Shown one piece after another: positions 7,976-16,558 of a DNA stretch of 64,000 nt. The stretch's first letter is position 1, and every line of letters begins with the position of its first letter. The stretch comes from Kiloniella spongiae (GTDB lineage: Bacteria > Pseudomonadota > Alphaproteobacteria > Kiloniellales > Kiloniellaceae). The notes under the pieces were generated by a model that searched no databases, was not told the DNA's origin, and worked only from the letters and a program-made list of their open reading frames with translations. The stretch covers positions 744,001-808,000 of the forward strand of contig NZ_LAQL01000002.1 of the NCBI RefSeq assembly GCF_001026905.1, read 5' to 3'. A program made the position numbers and the translations under genes.

Positions 7976-10327
7976 ATGACTAATGAAACTGGCATCGGCG
8001 CCTCTGTACGCCGAAAAGAAGACAAACGCTTTATTATTGGCAAGGGACGTTATCTTGACGATATCACTAAGCCAGGGCAGACCTATGGATATTTCGTCCG
8101 TTCTCCTTACGCTCATGCAAAAATTAACAGTATAGATACAAGCGAAGCACTGAATGCCTCGGGTGTTGTTGACATTTTAACCGGCCCGGATATGGAAGCC
8201 GATGGCATCGGACCGATTATCTGTGGTTGGGGAATTACCTCCAAAGATGGTACGCCACATAAAGCCCCCGCGCACCCCGCCTTGGCTGTAAGCCATGTCA
8301 AATATGTCGGGCATCAGGTTGCTCTTGTTGTCGCAGAAACTCTACAAGAAGCCAAAGATGCCGCCGAGCTTGTAGAAATTGACTACGAAGAGCTCCCCCA
8401 CGTCATCGAAGTTGGCGACGCCCTGGCAAGTGATGCGCCGCAAATTCATGATGACATCCCCGGAAATCTGTCTTTTGATTGGGAAATCGGAGACCGTGCA
8501 GCCGCTGAACAGGCTATAGCATCGGCGCACCACGTCACCCGTATGGATCTTCGGAATAACCGTCTCATTCCAAATGCGATGGAACCTCGTGCTGCATTGG
8601 GAGAATATGATGCGGGAACGGATGAAATAACGCTCTATACCACCAGTCAAAACCCGCATGTACACAGGCTTGTTCTTTCCGCTTTTAATGCCGTCGCACC
8701 AGAACATAAATTACGGGTTATAGCACCGGATGTCGGGGGTGGTTTTGGATCAAAGATCTTTATCTATTCCGAAGAAACTGTCTGTGCCTGGGCAACAAAA
8801 AAGCTGAACCGGCCCATCAAATGGACCGCAGAACGATCAGAATCATTCTTGTCAGATGCCCATGGTCGTGACCATGAAACCCACGCAGAAATGGCGTTTG
8901 ATGCCGATGGCAAAATCCTCGGCTTCAAGGTATCAACCAAAGCCAATGTCGGCTGTTACCTGTCAACTTTTGCCTCTGCTGTACCAACCTATCTCTACGG
9001 CACCTTGCTCAACGGTCAATACACGATGCCAGCCATCTATTGTGAGGTTCAGGCAGGCTTTACCAACACAGCCCCCGTGGATGCCTATCGCGGAGCAGGA
9101 CGTCCGGAAGCAACCTACGTTGTCGAACGGATGATCGAAGTTGGCGCCCGTGAAATGGGGATCGACCCCGGTGAAATTCGCAAACGAAATTTCATTCCTC
9201 CGGATGCCTACCCTTATGAAACGCCCGTCATCATGGCATATGACAGCGGTAACTACGCCCTTGCGATGGACAAGGCACAGGCCGCCATTGATTACAGTGG
9301 TTTCGAAGCCAGAAAAGCTGAATCAGCACAACGGGGTAAGCTTCGCGGTATAGGTTATTCTGCCTTTATTGAAGCTTGTGGTATAGCCCCATCTGCGGCT
9401 GTTGGCTCTCTCGGTGCTGGTGTCGGATTATGGGAATCTGCGCAGGTTCGCTTTAACCCGACTGGCAGTGTGACTGTCTTCACAGGAAGCCATTCACACG
9501 GTCAGGGTCATGAAACAACCTTCGCACAGATTGTATCAGATCAGCTCGGCGTGCCGATTGATCAGGTAGAAATCTCGCACGGCGATACAGGCAAGGTGCC
9601 CTTTGGCATGGGTACATACGGGTCCAGATCTCTTGCTGTCGGCGGCTCTGCTATTATGAAGGCCATAGATAAAGTCGTCGAAAAAAGTAAGAAAATCGCA
9701 GCCCATACACTAGAGGCATCTGTCGAGGACATTGAACATTCCGGTGGTGTTTTCTCTGTTGCGGGTACAGACAAAAAGATGACCATGGCAGAGATCGCTT
9801 TTTCGGCTTATGTGCCTCACAACTATCCTGCTGATGTCGAACCCGGTATGGATGAAACAGCCTTCTATGATCCCCTCAACTTTACCTTCCCCGCTGGCAC
9901 ACACATTGCCGAAGTGGAAATTGATCCCGAAACAGGAACGACAGAAATCCTGGATTGGGTTGCAGTAGATGATTTCGGTAATGTCATTAACCCCATGATT
10001 GTCGAAGGTCAGGTTCACGGCGGACTTGCGCAGGGTATCGGGCAGGCACTTCTGGAAAACTGCGTCTATGACAAAGAAAGTGGGCAGCTTCTTACCGGGT
10101 CCTACATGGACTATTGCATGCCACGCGCAGATGATTTGCCAACCTTCCGGGTGGAAACCATCAACACGCCATGCACAACAAACCCTCTTGGCGTAAAGGG
10201 CTGTGGTGAAGCCGGCGCAATCTCTGCACCCGCGGCATTGATGAATGCCATCACCAACGCACTGGGCAAGGAAATCGACATGCCAGCCACACCTGAAAAG
10301 GTATGGCGTGCGGCACAAGGACTGTAA
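7976..10327 (+). CDS. coxL: form II CO dehydrogenase-type large (molybdenum) subunit
   Basis: The 783-residue catalytic subunit binds the Mo-molybdopterin cytosine dinucleotide cofactor. Family landmarks include [10 protein letters not shown], the active-site loop AYRGAGR at residues 370-376, [16 protein letters not shown] and GCGEAG with the catalytic base E745. Form I enzymes proven to oxidise CO carry AYxCSFR with a cysteine-bound Cu. The AYRGAGR loop and the S-L-M order mark this as form II (BMS type), whose substrate is disputed and may not be CO. Length fits CoxL (about 780-810). No truncation is seen. Confidence 0.94.
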   Translation: MTNETGIGASVRRKEDKRFIIGKGRYLDDITKPGQTYGYFVRSPYAHAKINSIDTSEALNASGVVDILTGPDMEADGIGPIICGWGITSKDGTPHKAPAHPALAVSHVKYVGHQVALVVAETLQEAKDAAELVEIDYEELPHVIEVGDALASDAPQIHDDIPGNLSFDWEIGDRAAAEQAIASAHHVTRMDLRNNRLIPNAMEPRAALGEYDAGTDEITLYTTSQNPHVHRLVLSAFNAVAPEHKLRVIAPDVGGGFGSKIFIYSEETVCAWATKKLNRPIKWTAERSESFLSDAHGRDHETHAEMAFDADGKILGFKVSTKANVGCYLSTFASAVPTYLYGTLLNGQYTMPAIYCEVQAGFTNTAPVDAYRGAGRPEATYVVERMIEVGAREMGIDPGEIRKRNFIPPDAYPYETPVIMAYDSGNYALAMDKAQAAIDYSGFEARKAESAQRGKLRGIGYSAFIEACGIAPSAAVGSLGAGVGLWESAQVRFNPTGSVTVFTGSHSHGQGHETTFAQIVSDQLGVPIDQVEISHGDTGKVPFGMGTYGSRSLAVGGSAIMKAIDKVVEKSKKIAAHTLEASVEDIEHSGGVFSVAGTDKKMTMAEIAFSAYVPHNYPADVEPGMDETAFYDPLNFTFPAGTHIAEVEIDPETGTTEILDWVAVDDFGNVINPMIVEGQVHGGLAQGIGQALLENCVYDKESGQLLTGSYMDYCMPRADDLPTFRVETINTPCTTNPLGVKGCGEAGAISAPAALMNAITNALGKEIDMPATPEKVWRAAQGL

Positions 10328-10341
10328 GGGAGGAATAGATC

Positions 10342-11121
10342 ATGTATGAATTTGACTATAAACGTCCAGGCACCATAGACGAAGTTGCTGGCCTCCTGAA
10401 CGACGACACCGTCCTGCTTGCTGGCGGGCAAACCCTGATCCCGACGCTCAAACAGCGTTTGGCTCAACCTGAAACACTGGTTGATCTCAGTGCCATTGAA
10501 TCATTGCGCGGGGTTTGCCCCGATGGTGATCAACTGGCAATCGGGGCCATGACAACCCATGCCGAAGTCGCAAACAAAGCAACAATCCCGGCATTGGCAT
10601 CCCTTGCAGGTGGTATTGGCGATGCACAGGTTCGAAACCGAGGAACCATTGGTGGATCAATTGCCAACAATGACCCTGCTGCGGACTATCCGGCCGCGGT
10701 AGTCGGTTTAAACGCCGTGGTAAATACCAATCGACGGACCATTGCCGCAGATGATTTCTTCACCGATCTTTTTGAAACAGCCTTGGAAGAGGGTGAAATA
10801 ATCACCAATGTGACCTTCCCCAAACCGGAAGCAGCTGCATACATAAAGTTCGATAATCCTGCGTCACGCTATGCCATTGTCGGTGTGATGGTTGCAAAAA
10901 CCAGCGCTGGCATCAGAGTAGCTGTCACCGGTGCAGGGCCTTGTGTTTTCCGGCAGGCAGAAATGGAAGCAGCCCTTTCGGCAAGCTTCACACCACAGGC
11001 ATTGGAAAACATTGCTGTGTCCGCAGATGGCCTGAATAGCGACATTCATGCCTCGGCAGAATATCGTGCCAACTTGATCAAAGTTCTGGCTAAACGCGCC
11101 GTTGTTCAAATAAACGGCTAA
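10342..11121 (+). CDS. coxM: form II CO dehydrogenase-type medium subunit, FAD-binding
   Basis: This 259-residue FAD subunit follows coxL by 14 bases and has GGGAGGAA in front. FAD-binding motifs of the PCMH fold are present: LLAGGQTLIP (25-34) and NRGTIGGSIANNDPAADYP (99-117). The C-terminal domain (from about residue 170) matches the CO dehydrogenase flavoprotein C-terminal domain. It takes electrons from the CoxS clusters and passes them to the quinone pool or another acceptor. Length is somewhat below form I CoxM (about 288), as usual for form II. Confidence 0.93.
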   Translation: MYEFDYKRPGTIDEVAGLLNDDTVLLAGGQTLIPTLKQRLAQPETLVDLSAIESLRGVCPDGDQLAIGAMTTHAEVANKATIPALASLAGGIGDAQVRNRGTIGGSIANNDPAADYPAAVVGLNAVVNTNRRTIAADDFFTDLFETALEEGEIITNVTFPKPEAAAYIKFDNPASRYAIVGVMVAKTSAGIRVAVTGAGPCVFRQAEMEAALSASFTPQALENIAVSADGLNSDIHASAEYRANLIKVLAKRAVVQING

Positions 11122-11128
11122 AATATCT

Positions 11129-11167
11129 GGTCGTAGCGGATCTCTATAATCTGCTGCGGCCATTTTT
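11129..11167 (+). terminator. terminator or attenuator between coxM and coxD
   Basis: GGTCGTAGCGGAT (11129-11141) and ATCTGCTGCGGCC (11149-11161) form a 13-pair stem with three G-U pairs and a seven-base loop. An A and five T follow. It lies seven bases after the coxM stop and before coxD, so it could lower expression of the maturation genes relative to the enzyme subunits. Confidence 0.6.
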
Positions 11168-11198
11168 ATGTTGTGATCATCTGCTTCCGGAGCACGTC

Positions 11199-12125
11199 AT
11201 GCCCAAATCGTCTCAAATTTCCACTTCCATTGATGACGTTCTTCAAAAATTAGCCGACGGCAAGTATGTCGCTGACCGTTCTTTGGCGACAGTGATTCAC
11301 CTTGCGCTGAACATGAAACGCCCACTGTTCCTCGAAGGGGAAGCCGGGGTCGGGAAAACGGAAATTGCCAAAGTGCTTTCCACAACCCTGGACAGGCCTC
11401 TGGTCCGTCTTCAGTGTTACGAAGGCCTTGATATCAACACTGCTGTCTACGAATGGAATTATACAAGACAAATGGTTGAGATCCGTATTGCCGAAGCTGC
11501 CGGCGATACAGATAGAGCAGGGCTTTCCAAAGATATATTCGCCCCGGAGTTTTTAATAAAACGACCTCTACTGGAGGCTTTGGAAAGCCACAACGGCAAA
11601 AGCCCTGTACTGCTCATTGATGAGTTGGATCGCGCGGATGAAGCCTTTGAGGCTTTTCTTTTGGAAGTATTATCTGATTACCAGATTACTATTCCAGAGC
11701 TTGGAACAATCAAGGCTGAAGAACCACCTATAGTCATTATCACATCCAATAGAACCCGGGAAATTCACGACGCCTTAAAACGTCGATGTCTTTATCACTG
11801 GGTTGATTATCCGGATGCCCTCAGAGAGCTTGAAATTCTAAAACTCAAAGCACCGGATGCAGCCGAAAAACTCAGTAATGAAGTCGTCCTTTTTGTTCAG
11901 GAGTTAAGAAAAAATCCGGAAATATTCAAGCAACCCGGTATTGCTGAAACTATCGACTGGACGAACGCGTTAACACAATTAAACCGCGTTTCTCTTGCAC
12001 CGGAAATTGTCAGTGACACCTTGGGTGTTCTCTTAAAATACCAAGATGATATAAGCCGTATTCAGGGAAGTGAGGCCTCTGATATTTTAAGAAAAGTGCA
12101 GACCGAGATTGACCAAATAGGCTAG
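11199..12125 (+). CDS. coxD: CoxD, MoxR-family AAA+ ATPase for active-site maturation
   Basis: The 308-residue AAA+ protein has Walker A GEAGVGKT (47-54), Walker B VLLIDELD (137-144) and a sensor segment IVIITSNRTREIHDALKRRC. It is the MoxR/CoxD type. In Oligotropha CoxD acts with CoxE and CoxF in finishing the metal site of CO dehydrogenase. Form II clusters also keep coxD and coxE, although their proposed site lacks Cu. coxE follows after six bases, so the two are probably translated together. Confidence 0.92.
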   Translation: MPKSSQISTSIDDVLQKLADGKYVADRSLATVIHLALNMKRPLFLEGEAGVGKTEIAKVLSTTLDRPLVRLQCYEGLDINTAVYEWNYTRQMVEIRIAEAAGDTDRAGLSKDIFAPEFLIKRPLLEALESHNGKSPVLLIDELDRADEAFEAFLLEVLSDYQITIPELGTIKAEEPPIVIITSNRTREIHDALKRRCLYHWVDYPDALRELEILKLKAPDAAEKLSNEVVLFVQELRKNPEIFKQPGIAETIDWTNALTQLNRVSLAPEIVSDTLGVLLKYQDDISRIQGSEASDILRKVQTEIDQIG

Positions 12126-12131
12126 TATCTT

Positions 12132-13352
12132 ATGCCCTCACAGCGCTCTTCTCAAAACAGTCAATTCAAAGAAGGCTATCTGGCCGAAAATATTATGCAC
12201 TTCGCCCGGACATTGAGAAAGGCTGGTCTTTCACTGCCTCCTGCACGGGTTTTAGAAGCTATTGATGCCATCACCTTTTCCGGTCTCACCAGACGAGACG
12301 ATATCCATGCGACTTTCCAGTGCCTTTTTATCAACAGCAGGGATCAGCAGGAGATTTTCGATCAGTGTTTTCATATTTTCTGGCGCAATCCTGAATTTCT
12401 GGAACGCGCCATGTCATTGCTGTTGCCAACAACATTTCTGGAAAACGCCCCTCAGGATGAAAAAGACAAAGCCCTCAAGCGTGTGAGCCAGGCATTCGCA
12501 CCCGAACAAAAGAAACAACCCGCTCCCGAGAAAGATGAAGAAGAACCGGAAATCGAGTTTGATGCACGACTAACAAGTTCCGATGAGAAAGTTCTTCGCC
12601 ATAAAGACTTTGAGCAGATGAGTGCCCAAGAACAGCAAAAAGCTTTGAATCTCATCAAGCGTTTGCAGTTACCCGCAGAACAGATCAAAACTCGGCGCTT
12701 TTCGCCGTCAGTCCAAAAGCAACGCATCGATACCCGCAGAACAATGCAAGCATCCATGAGACGTGGCGCGGATATTATTGAGCTGAAGTATAAAGCAAAA
12801 AAAATACAACGCGCCCCACTGGTTATTTTGTGCGATATTTCCGGTTCTATGAGTGAATACAGCCGAATGTTACTCCATTTCATTCATAGCCTTATCTCTG
12901 CACGTGATCGTATTCATAGTTTTACCTTTGGCACGGAGCTACACAACATCACTAGACAAATGAAATACCGGGATGTCGATGAGGCTCTCGCTGCGGTTGG
13001 CCAGCAAATTGATGACTGGTCGGGGGGAACTCGAATCAGCAGCGCATTGCATGATTTTAATCAACACTGGTCACGACGCGTTTTGGGACAACGTGCGAAC
13101 GTTCTTTTAATAACAGATGGCCTAGAACGAGATGGTGCATACGATCTTTCAGTAGAAATGGATCGGCTACACAAATCCTGTCGAAAGCTTATATGGCTGA
13201 ATCCCCTTCTCAGGTACGATGCATTTCAGGCAAAAGCCCGTGGCATTAAATTAATGTTACCACACGTTGATGAATTTAGAAGTGCACACAATATAAATAG
13301 TCTGGAAGGCTTGATCGAAAGCCTGCAAAATAACAGCCGCCCCGCACAGTAA
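12132..13352 (+). CDS. coxE: CoxE, von Willebrand factor A domain protein
   Basis: The 406-residue protein has a helical N-terminal part, a charged linker (about residues 125-150) and a C-terminal VWA domain with the MIDAS motif DISGSMS at 235-241 and a later LLITDGLERDG. This is the DUF58/CoxE class that partners MoxR ATPases. It is expected to work with CoxD as a chaperone pair for the molybdoenzyme. It is cytosolic, with no signal or membrane segment. Confidence 0.92.
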   Translation: MPSQRSSQNSQFKEGYLAENIMHFARTLRKAGLSLPPARVLEAIDAITFSGLTRRDDIHATFQCLFINSRDQQEIFDQCFHIFWRNPEFLERAMSLLLPTTFLENAPQDEKDKALKRVSQAFAPEQKKQPAPEKDEEEPEIEFDARLTSSDEKVLRHKDFEQMSAQEQQKALNLIKRLQLPAEQIKTRRFSPSVQKQRIDTRRTMQASMRRGADIIELKYKAKKIQRAPLVILCDISGSMSEYSRMLLHFIHSLISARDRIHSFTFGTELHNITRQMKYRDVDEALAAVGQQIDDWSGGTRISSALHDFNQHWSRRVLGQRANVLLITDGLERDGAYDLSVEMDRLHKSCRKLIWLNPLLRYDAFQAKARGIKLMLPHVDEFRSAHNINSLEGLIESLQNNSRPAQ

Positions 13353-13377
13353 CGACATAGTAATGGATCCATAGGGA

Positions 13378-13725
13378 ATGATTAAAGAAAACGGAAACGA
13401 AACATCTACCGAGGATCTGTTGAAAACCGCAGCGGCATGGCACGACGAAGGCCGTAAAGTCGCTTTGGCAACCGTTATTAAAACATGGGGCTCATCACCA
13501 CGTCAGGCCGGAAGCATAATGATCATTGATCAAAATATGACCATGCTCGGTTCAGTCAGTGGTGGTTGTATCGAAGGTGCCGTGATTCAGGAAGCTTTGG
13601 AAATTATGGACCACGGCAAGGCAGATATTCTGGAATTTGGTGTCGGTGACGAACAGGCGTGGAATGTCGGCTTAGCCTGCGGCGGAACCATCCAAGTTTA
13701 TGTTGAACGATTGGAAGCGACATGA
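13378..13725 (+). CDS. XdhC/CoxI family protein, N-terminal half as a separate gene
   Basis: The 115-residue protein contains only the XdhC_CoxI N-terminal domain, with TWGSSPRQAGS (36-46) and GSVSGGCIEGAV (58-69). XdhC proteins bind molybdenum cofactor, promote its sulfuration and deliver it to molybdenum hydroxylases. Many homologues carry this domain and the Rossmann domain in one chain; here they are two genes overlapping by the four bases ATGA. Stop and restart look intact, so this is probably a stable split, which also occurs in other alphaproteobacteria. Confidence 0.87.
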   Translation: MIKENGNETSTEDLLKTAAAWHDEGRKVALATVIKTWGSSPRQAGSIMIIDQNMTMLGSVSGGCIEGAVIQEALEIMDHGKADILEFGVGDEQAWNVGLACGGTIQVYVERLEAT

Positions 13726-14399
13726 AGCGCGCAATCCTTGATGAGCTCAACCTCGCCAAAGCAAGAAAAGAAACCACCGTTCTTCTCACCAATCTCAAAA
13801 ACGGTGAACAGGAACTCATTTACCCCCTAAGATCTGATGTAAAACATCCCCTTCTGGATGATCTCAAAACAGCCATTCGAGACGACAAATCCTATGTACA
13901 CGTAACAGAAAACGAAGAGACATTCATTCAGGTTTTTAATCCGCCCTTACGCCTGATTATTGTTGGTGCCGTTCACATATCACAATTCTTAGTGCCAATG
14001 GCACAATCAGTGGGCTATGAGGTTATCCTTATTGATCCACGTAGTGCTTTTGGCAACAAAACCCGCTTTCCGAATTGTGAAATCACCAACGAATGGCCTG
14101 ATGAGGCAATGGAAGATCTTAAACCCGACCACAGAACAGCCGTCGTTTTGTTGACACATGATCCCAAACTGGATGATCCAGCACTTGAAGCATCTTTACA
14201 ATCAGACGCTTTTTATATCGGTGCACTGGGCAGTAAAAGAACCCACGCCAAAAGACTTGATCGTTTGAGTAGTCTAAACAATCTGAAACGGATAGAAGGA
14301 CCAATCGGCTTGGATATCGGAGCTAAAAACCCTGCTGAAATTGCCGTATCTATTCTGGCTTCGATCACGAAATTCCTGCGCCATGGGGACAAGAAGTGA
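13722..14399 (+). CDS. XdhC/CoxF family protein, Rossmann-domain half
   Basis: This 225-residue protein carries the XdhC C-terminal Rossmann domain: LRLIIVGAVHISQFLVPMAQSVGYEVILIDPR, then VVLLTHDPKLDDPAL, FYIGALGSKRTHAKR and GLDIGAKNPAEIAVSILA. The usual G-x-G/A-H-V-x-x-x-L pattern reads GAVHISQFL. It should act with the preceding small XdhC domain in loading sulfurated cofactor into the CoxL-type subunit. Both ends overlap neighbours by four bases, which suggests translational coupling. Confidence 0.88.
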   Translation: MKRAILDELNLAKARKETTVLLTNLKNGEQELIYPLRSDVKHPLLDDLKTAIRDDKSYVHVTENEETFIQVFNPPLRLIIVGAVHISQFLVPMAQSVGYEVILIDPRSAFGNKTRFPNCEITNEWPDEAMEDLKPDHRTAVVLLTHDPKLDDPALEASLQSDAFYIGALGSKRTHAKRLDRLSSLNNLKRIEGPIGLDIGAKNPAEIAVSILASITKFLRHGDKK

Positions 14400-16012
14400 T
14401 TTTCGCTGAAATTAAAACACAGAAAGCCGAAGGCACCTATCTGGCCCACTCGATTAACACTCACAAGGGTCGCTTAAGCAAAGGGCACCATCTGACATCG
14501 CCTGACATCAATGAACTGTTATTGTCAGATATTGTGACCGTAACCACTATTCGACTTGAAGAACACGATGTCCACGAGGATATTGCTGCCGCACAACTTG
14601 GTCAGTTTGTCTCTGGCAAAGGCGTCAAAACGAGCCCGTCTTTTACAGGTCGCTGTAATATTTACAGCACAGCACACGGCATCTTTGAAACCACACCACA
14701 AGAAGTCGGTAACATCAATTCGATAGATGAAGCCATCACGTTGGCAACGCTTTCACCTTATAATGTTGTTCATCCAGATCAGCTTGTCGCCACAGCAAAA
14801 ATTATTCCGCTCGCAGCATCGTCAAAGGCTTTAGACGCAGCTAGGGGACTGGCTCAACTTACGGTTCACCCTTTCCAGAAGCTGAAAGTCGGGCTGGTCC
14901 TTACCCAATTACCCCAAACCAAAAAATCTGTTCTGAAGAAAACACAAACGGTTGTGAACCAGCGGCTCAAATCCTGCGCAAATGAACTCGCAACAACAAC
15001 CATTGTTGATCACAATCCCAACGCCATTGCCGCTGCCATAAACACCCTGCGCGAAAGCAATCACAACCTCATATTGATTTTTGGGGCCTCGGCGATTGTG
15101 GATCGGCAAGATGCCCTACCCAAGGGTCTAGAGCTTTCGGGCGGCGAGATCGAACATTTTGGAATGCCAGTGGATCCGGGAAACTTACTTCTTCTCGGTA
15201 ATCATTCAGGTAGTGCTGTAATCGGTTTGCCCGGTTGTGCTAGGTCACCAAAACTCAACGGCTTTGACTGGATTTTACAACGTATTATCGCAGGGTTGGA
15301 TGTCTCAAAAGATACCATCATGCAAATGGGATGCGGCGGCTTGCTCTCTGAAATTCCAACACGCCCGCAACCGAGAGAAAAAATGCTTTCAGACTCAATA
15401 TCTCACCGCCCCAAAGTGACCGCTATTCTGCTTGCCGCAGGGCAGTCCCGCAGGATGGGTCCCGAAAATAAGCTCCTTCAGGAATGGCACGGCAAACCAC
15501 TTGTAAAATGGGTTGCAGATAACATTGGCGAAAGTAATGTAGATCATACAATTGTGATAACCGGACACGAAGCTGATTTAGTACAGGAAAATCTGCAGTC
15601 CAACGATGTAGAATATGTGTACAACCCTGACTTTGATGAAGGCCTCAGTACGTCTTTGATCAAAGGATTAATGGCTGTACCAGCAGACTGCGATGCCGTC
15701 ATGATCTGTTTAGGTGATATGCCGTCGATCCATAGCACACAACTGAATAAATTGATCAGTGCCTATGACCCGGTAAACGGCGCAGCTATCTGTGTTCCGA
15801 CATTTGAAGGTAAACGAGGAAACCCTGTGTTATGGAGCACAACCTTCATTCCCGAAATGCTTAATCTAAAGGGTGATAGCGGTGCAAGACATCTTCTGGG
15901 GAACTATCCCGGTGACTTGCAGGAAGTGACTATGGATAATACATCTGTACTTTCTGATATAGACACACCTGAAGCGTTATCGACACTACGCAAAACGAGT
16001 TTCACAACATGA
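14396..16012 (+). CDS. mocA: molybdopterin-binding domain fused to MocA-type cytidylyltransferase
   Basis: The 538-residue protein is a two-domain fusion. Residues about 1-335 resemble the molybdopterin-binding (MoeA/MogA-like) domain with GASAIVDRQDALPKGLELSGGEIEHFGMPVDPGNLLLLG. Residues 341-525 are an NTP-transferase (MobA/MocA) domain starting VTAILLAAGQSRRMGPENKLL. MocA attaches CMP to molybdopterin, giving the MCD cofactor used by xanthine dehydrogenase and CO dehydrogenase families, so the context supports cytidylyl over guanylyl transfer. It starts with GTG in a GTGA overlap with the preceding stop. Confidence 0.9.
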   Translation: MIFAEIKTQKAEGTYLAHSINTHKGRLSKGHHLTSPDINELLLSDIVTVTTIRLEEHDVHEDIAAAQLGQFVSGKGVKTSPSFTGRCNIYSTAHGIFETTPQEVGNINSIDEAITLATLSPYNVVHPDQLVATAKIIPLAASSKALDAARGLAQLTVHPFQKLKVGLVLTQLPQTKKSVLKKTQTVVNQRLKSCANELATTTIVDHNPNAIAAAINTLRESNHNLILIFGASAIVDRQDALPKGLELSGGEIEHFGMPVDPGNLLLLGNHSGSAVIGLPGCARSPKLNGFDWILQRIIAGLDVSKDTIMQMGCGGLLSEIPTRPQPREKMLSDSISHRPKVTAILLAAGQSRRMGPENKLLQEWHGKPLVKWVADNIGESNVDHTIVITGHEADLVQENLQSNDVEYVYNPDFDEGLSTSLIKGLMAVPADCDAVMICLGDMPSIHSTQLNKLISAYDPVNGAAICVPTFEGKRGNPVLWSTTFIPEMLNLKGDSGARHLLGNYPGDLQEVTMDNTSVLSDIDTPEALSTLRKTSFTT

Positions 16013-16440
16013 CTGAATTGATGCCTGATGAAGACCTCTATAACAAAGAGCTTCTGCGCCTTGCTGCTATGGGCGACTGTCGCCTGGAAGGTTTTGATCA
16101 TACGATAACTCACGATAATCCCCTTTGTGGGGACCGAATTACCCTTGACCTGAGAATGGATCAAAAACTGATTCAGACAATTGGCTACAAAGCTCGTTCA
16201 TGCGCGCTCTGCAAAGCATCGACACAACTTATCAAAGAGCTTTCTTCTGGACATGATCTCATAGAATTACAAGACATTCATAATCATTTGAAGTTACAGC
16301 TAAAGGAAAATTTACCTATATCACTTCCTAATAAATGGGAATCATTCCATATTTTCCAACCTGTTGCGGCAATCAAAAACAGACATAGCTGTGTATTACT
16401 TCCCTTTCAGGCCCTCGCCAAAATAGAAACAATTTATTAA
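16009..16440 (+). CDS. SufU/IscU-like iron-sulfur scaffold protein
   Basis: The 143-residue protein has the NifU_N/SufU layout: NPLCGDRI (C40, D42), ARSCALCKAST (C65, extra C68) and NRHSCVLLPFQAL (C128). C40, D42, C65 and C128 match the cluster or zinc ligands of the family; C68 sits where SufU proteins usually have Ser. It is last in the cox unit, joined to mocA by ATGA, so it may furnish clusters to CoxS or sulfur to the cofactor. Neither proposal is shown by the sequence. Confidence 0.82.
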   Translation: MTELMPDEDLYNKELLRLAAMGDCRLEGFDHTITHDNPLCGDRITLDLRMDQKLIQTIGYKARSCALCKASTQLIKELSSGHDLIELQDIHNHLKLQLKENLPISLPNKWESFHIFQPVAAIKNRHSCVLLPFQALAKIETIY

Positions 16441-16558
16441 AACAATCAATTATATACTTGCTCTGATTACGAATAGAAGTTTTGCTTCCTGATCTGCAAG
16501 ATTTCCAAATCTAGTGCGTGCGTTACAAAGTCAACACGTGAAAGGGCTGGCAAAGATT

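Noticed and set aside
7972-7977. Possible frameshift between coxS and coxL because the genes nearly touch
   Set aside because: Both reading frames are complete with intact family termini; the two-base spacing is normal coupling.
9710-10318. Long open frame of about 200 codons antisense to coxL
   Set aside because: It lies wholly within a well conserved catalytic subunit gene, has no ribosome site, and its product shows no domain; it is a by-product of coxL codon use.
13722-13725. The split XdhC read as a frameshifted pseudogene
   Set aside because: The first half ends with a natural linker-length tail, the second has its own ATG in an ATGA overlap, and the same two-gene form is known in other alphaproteobacteria.
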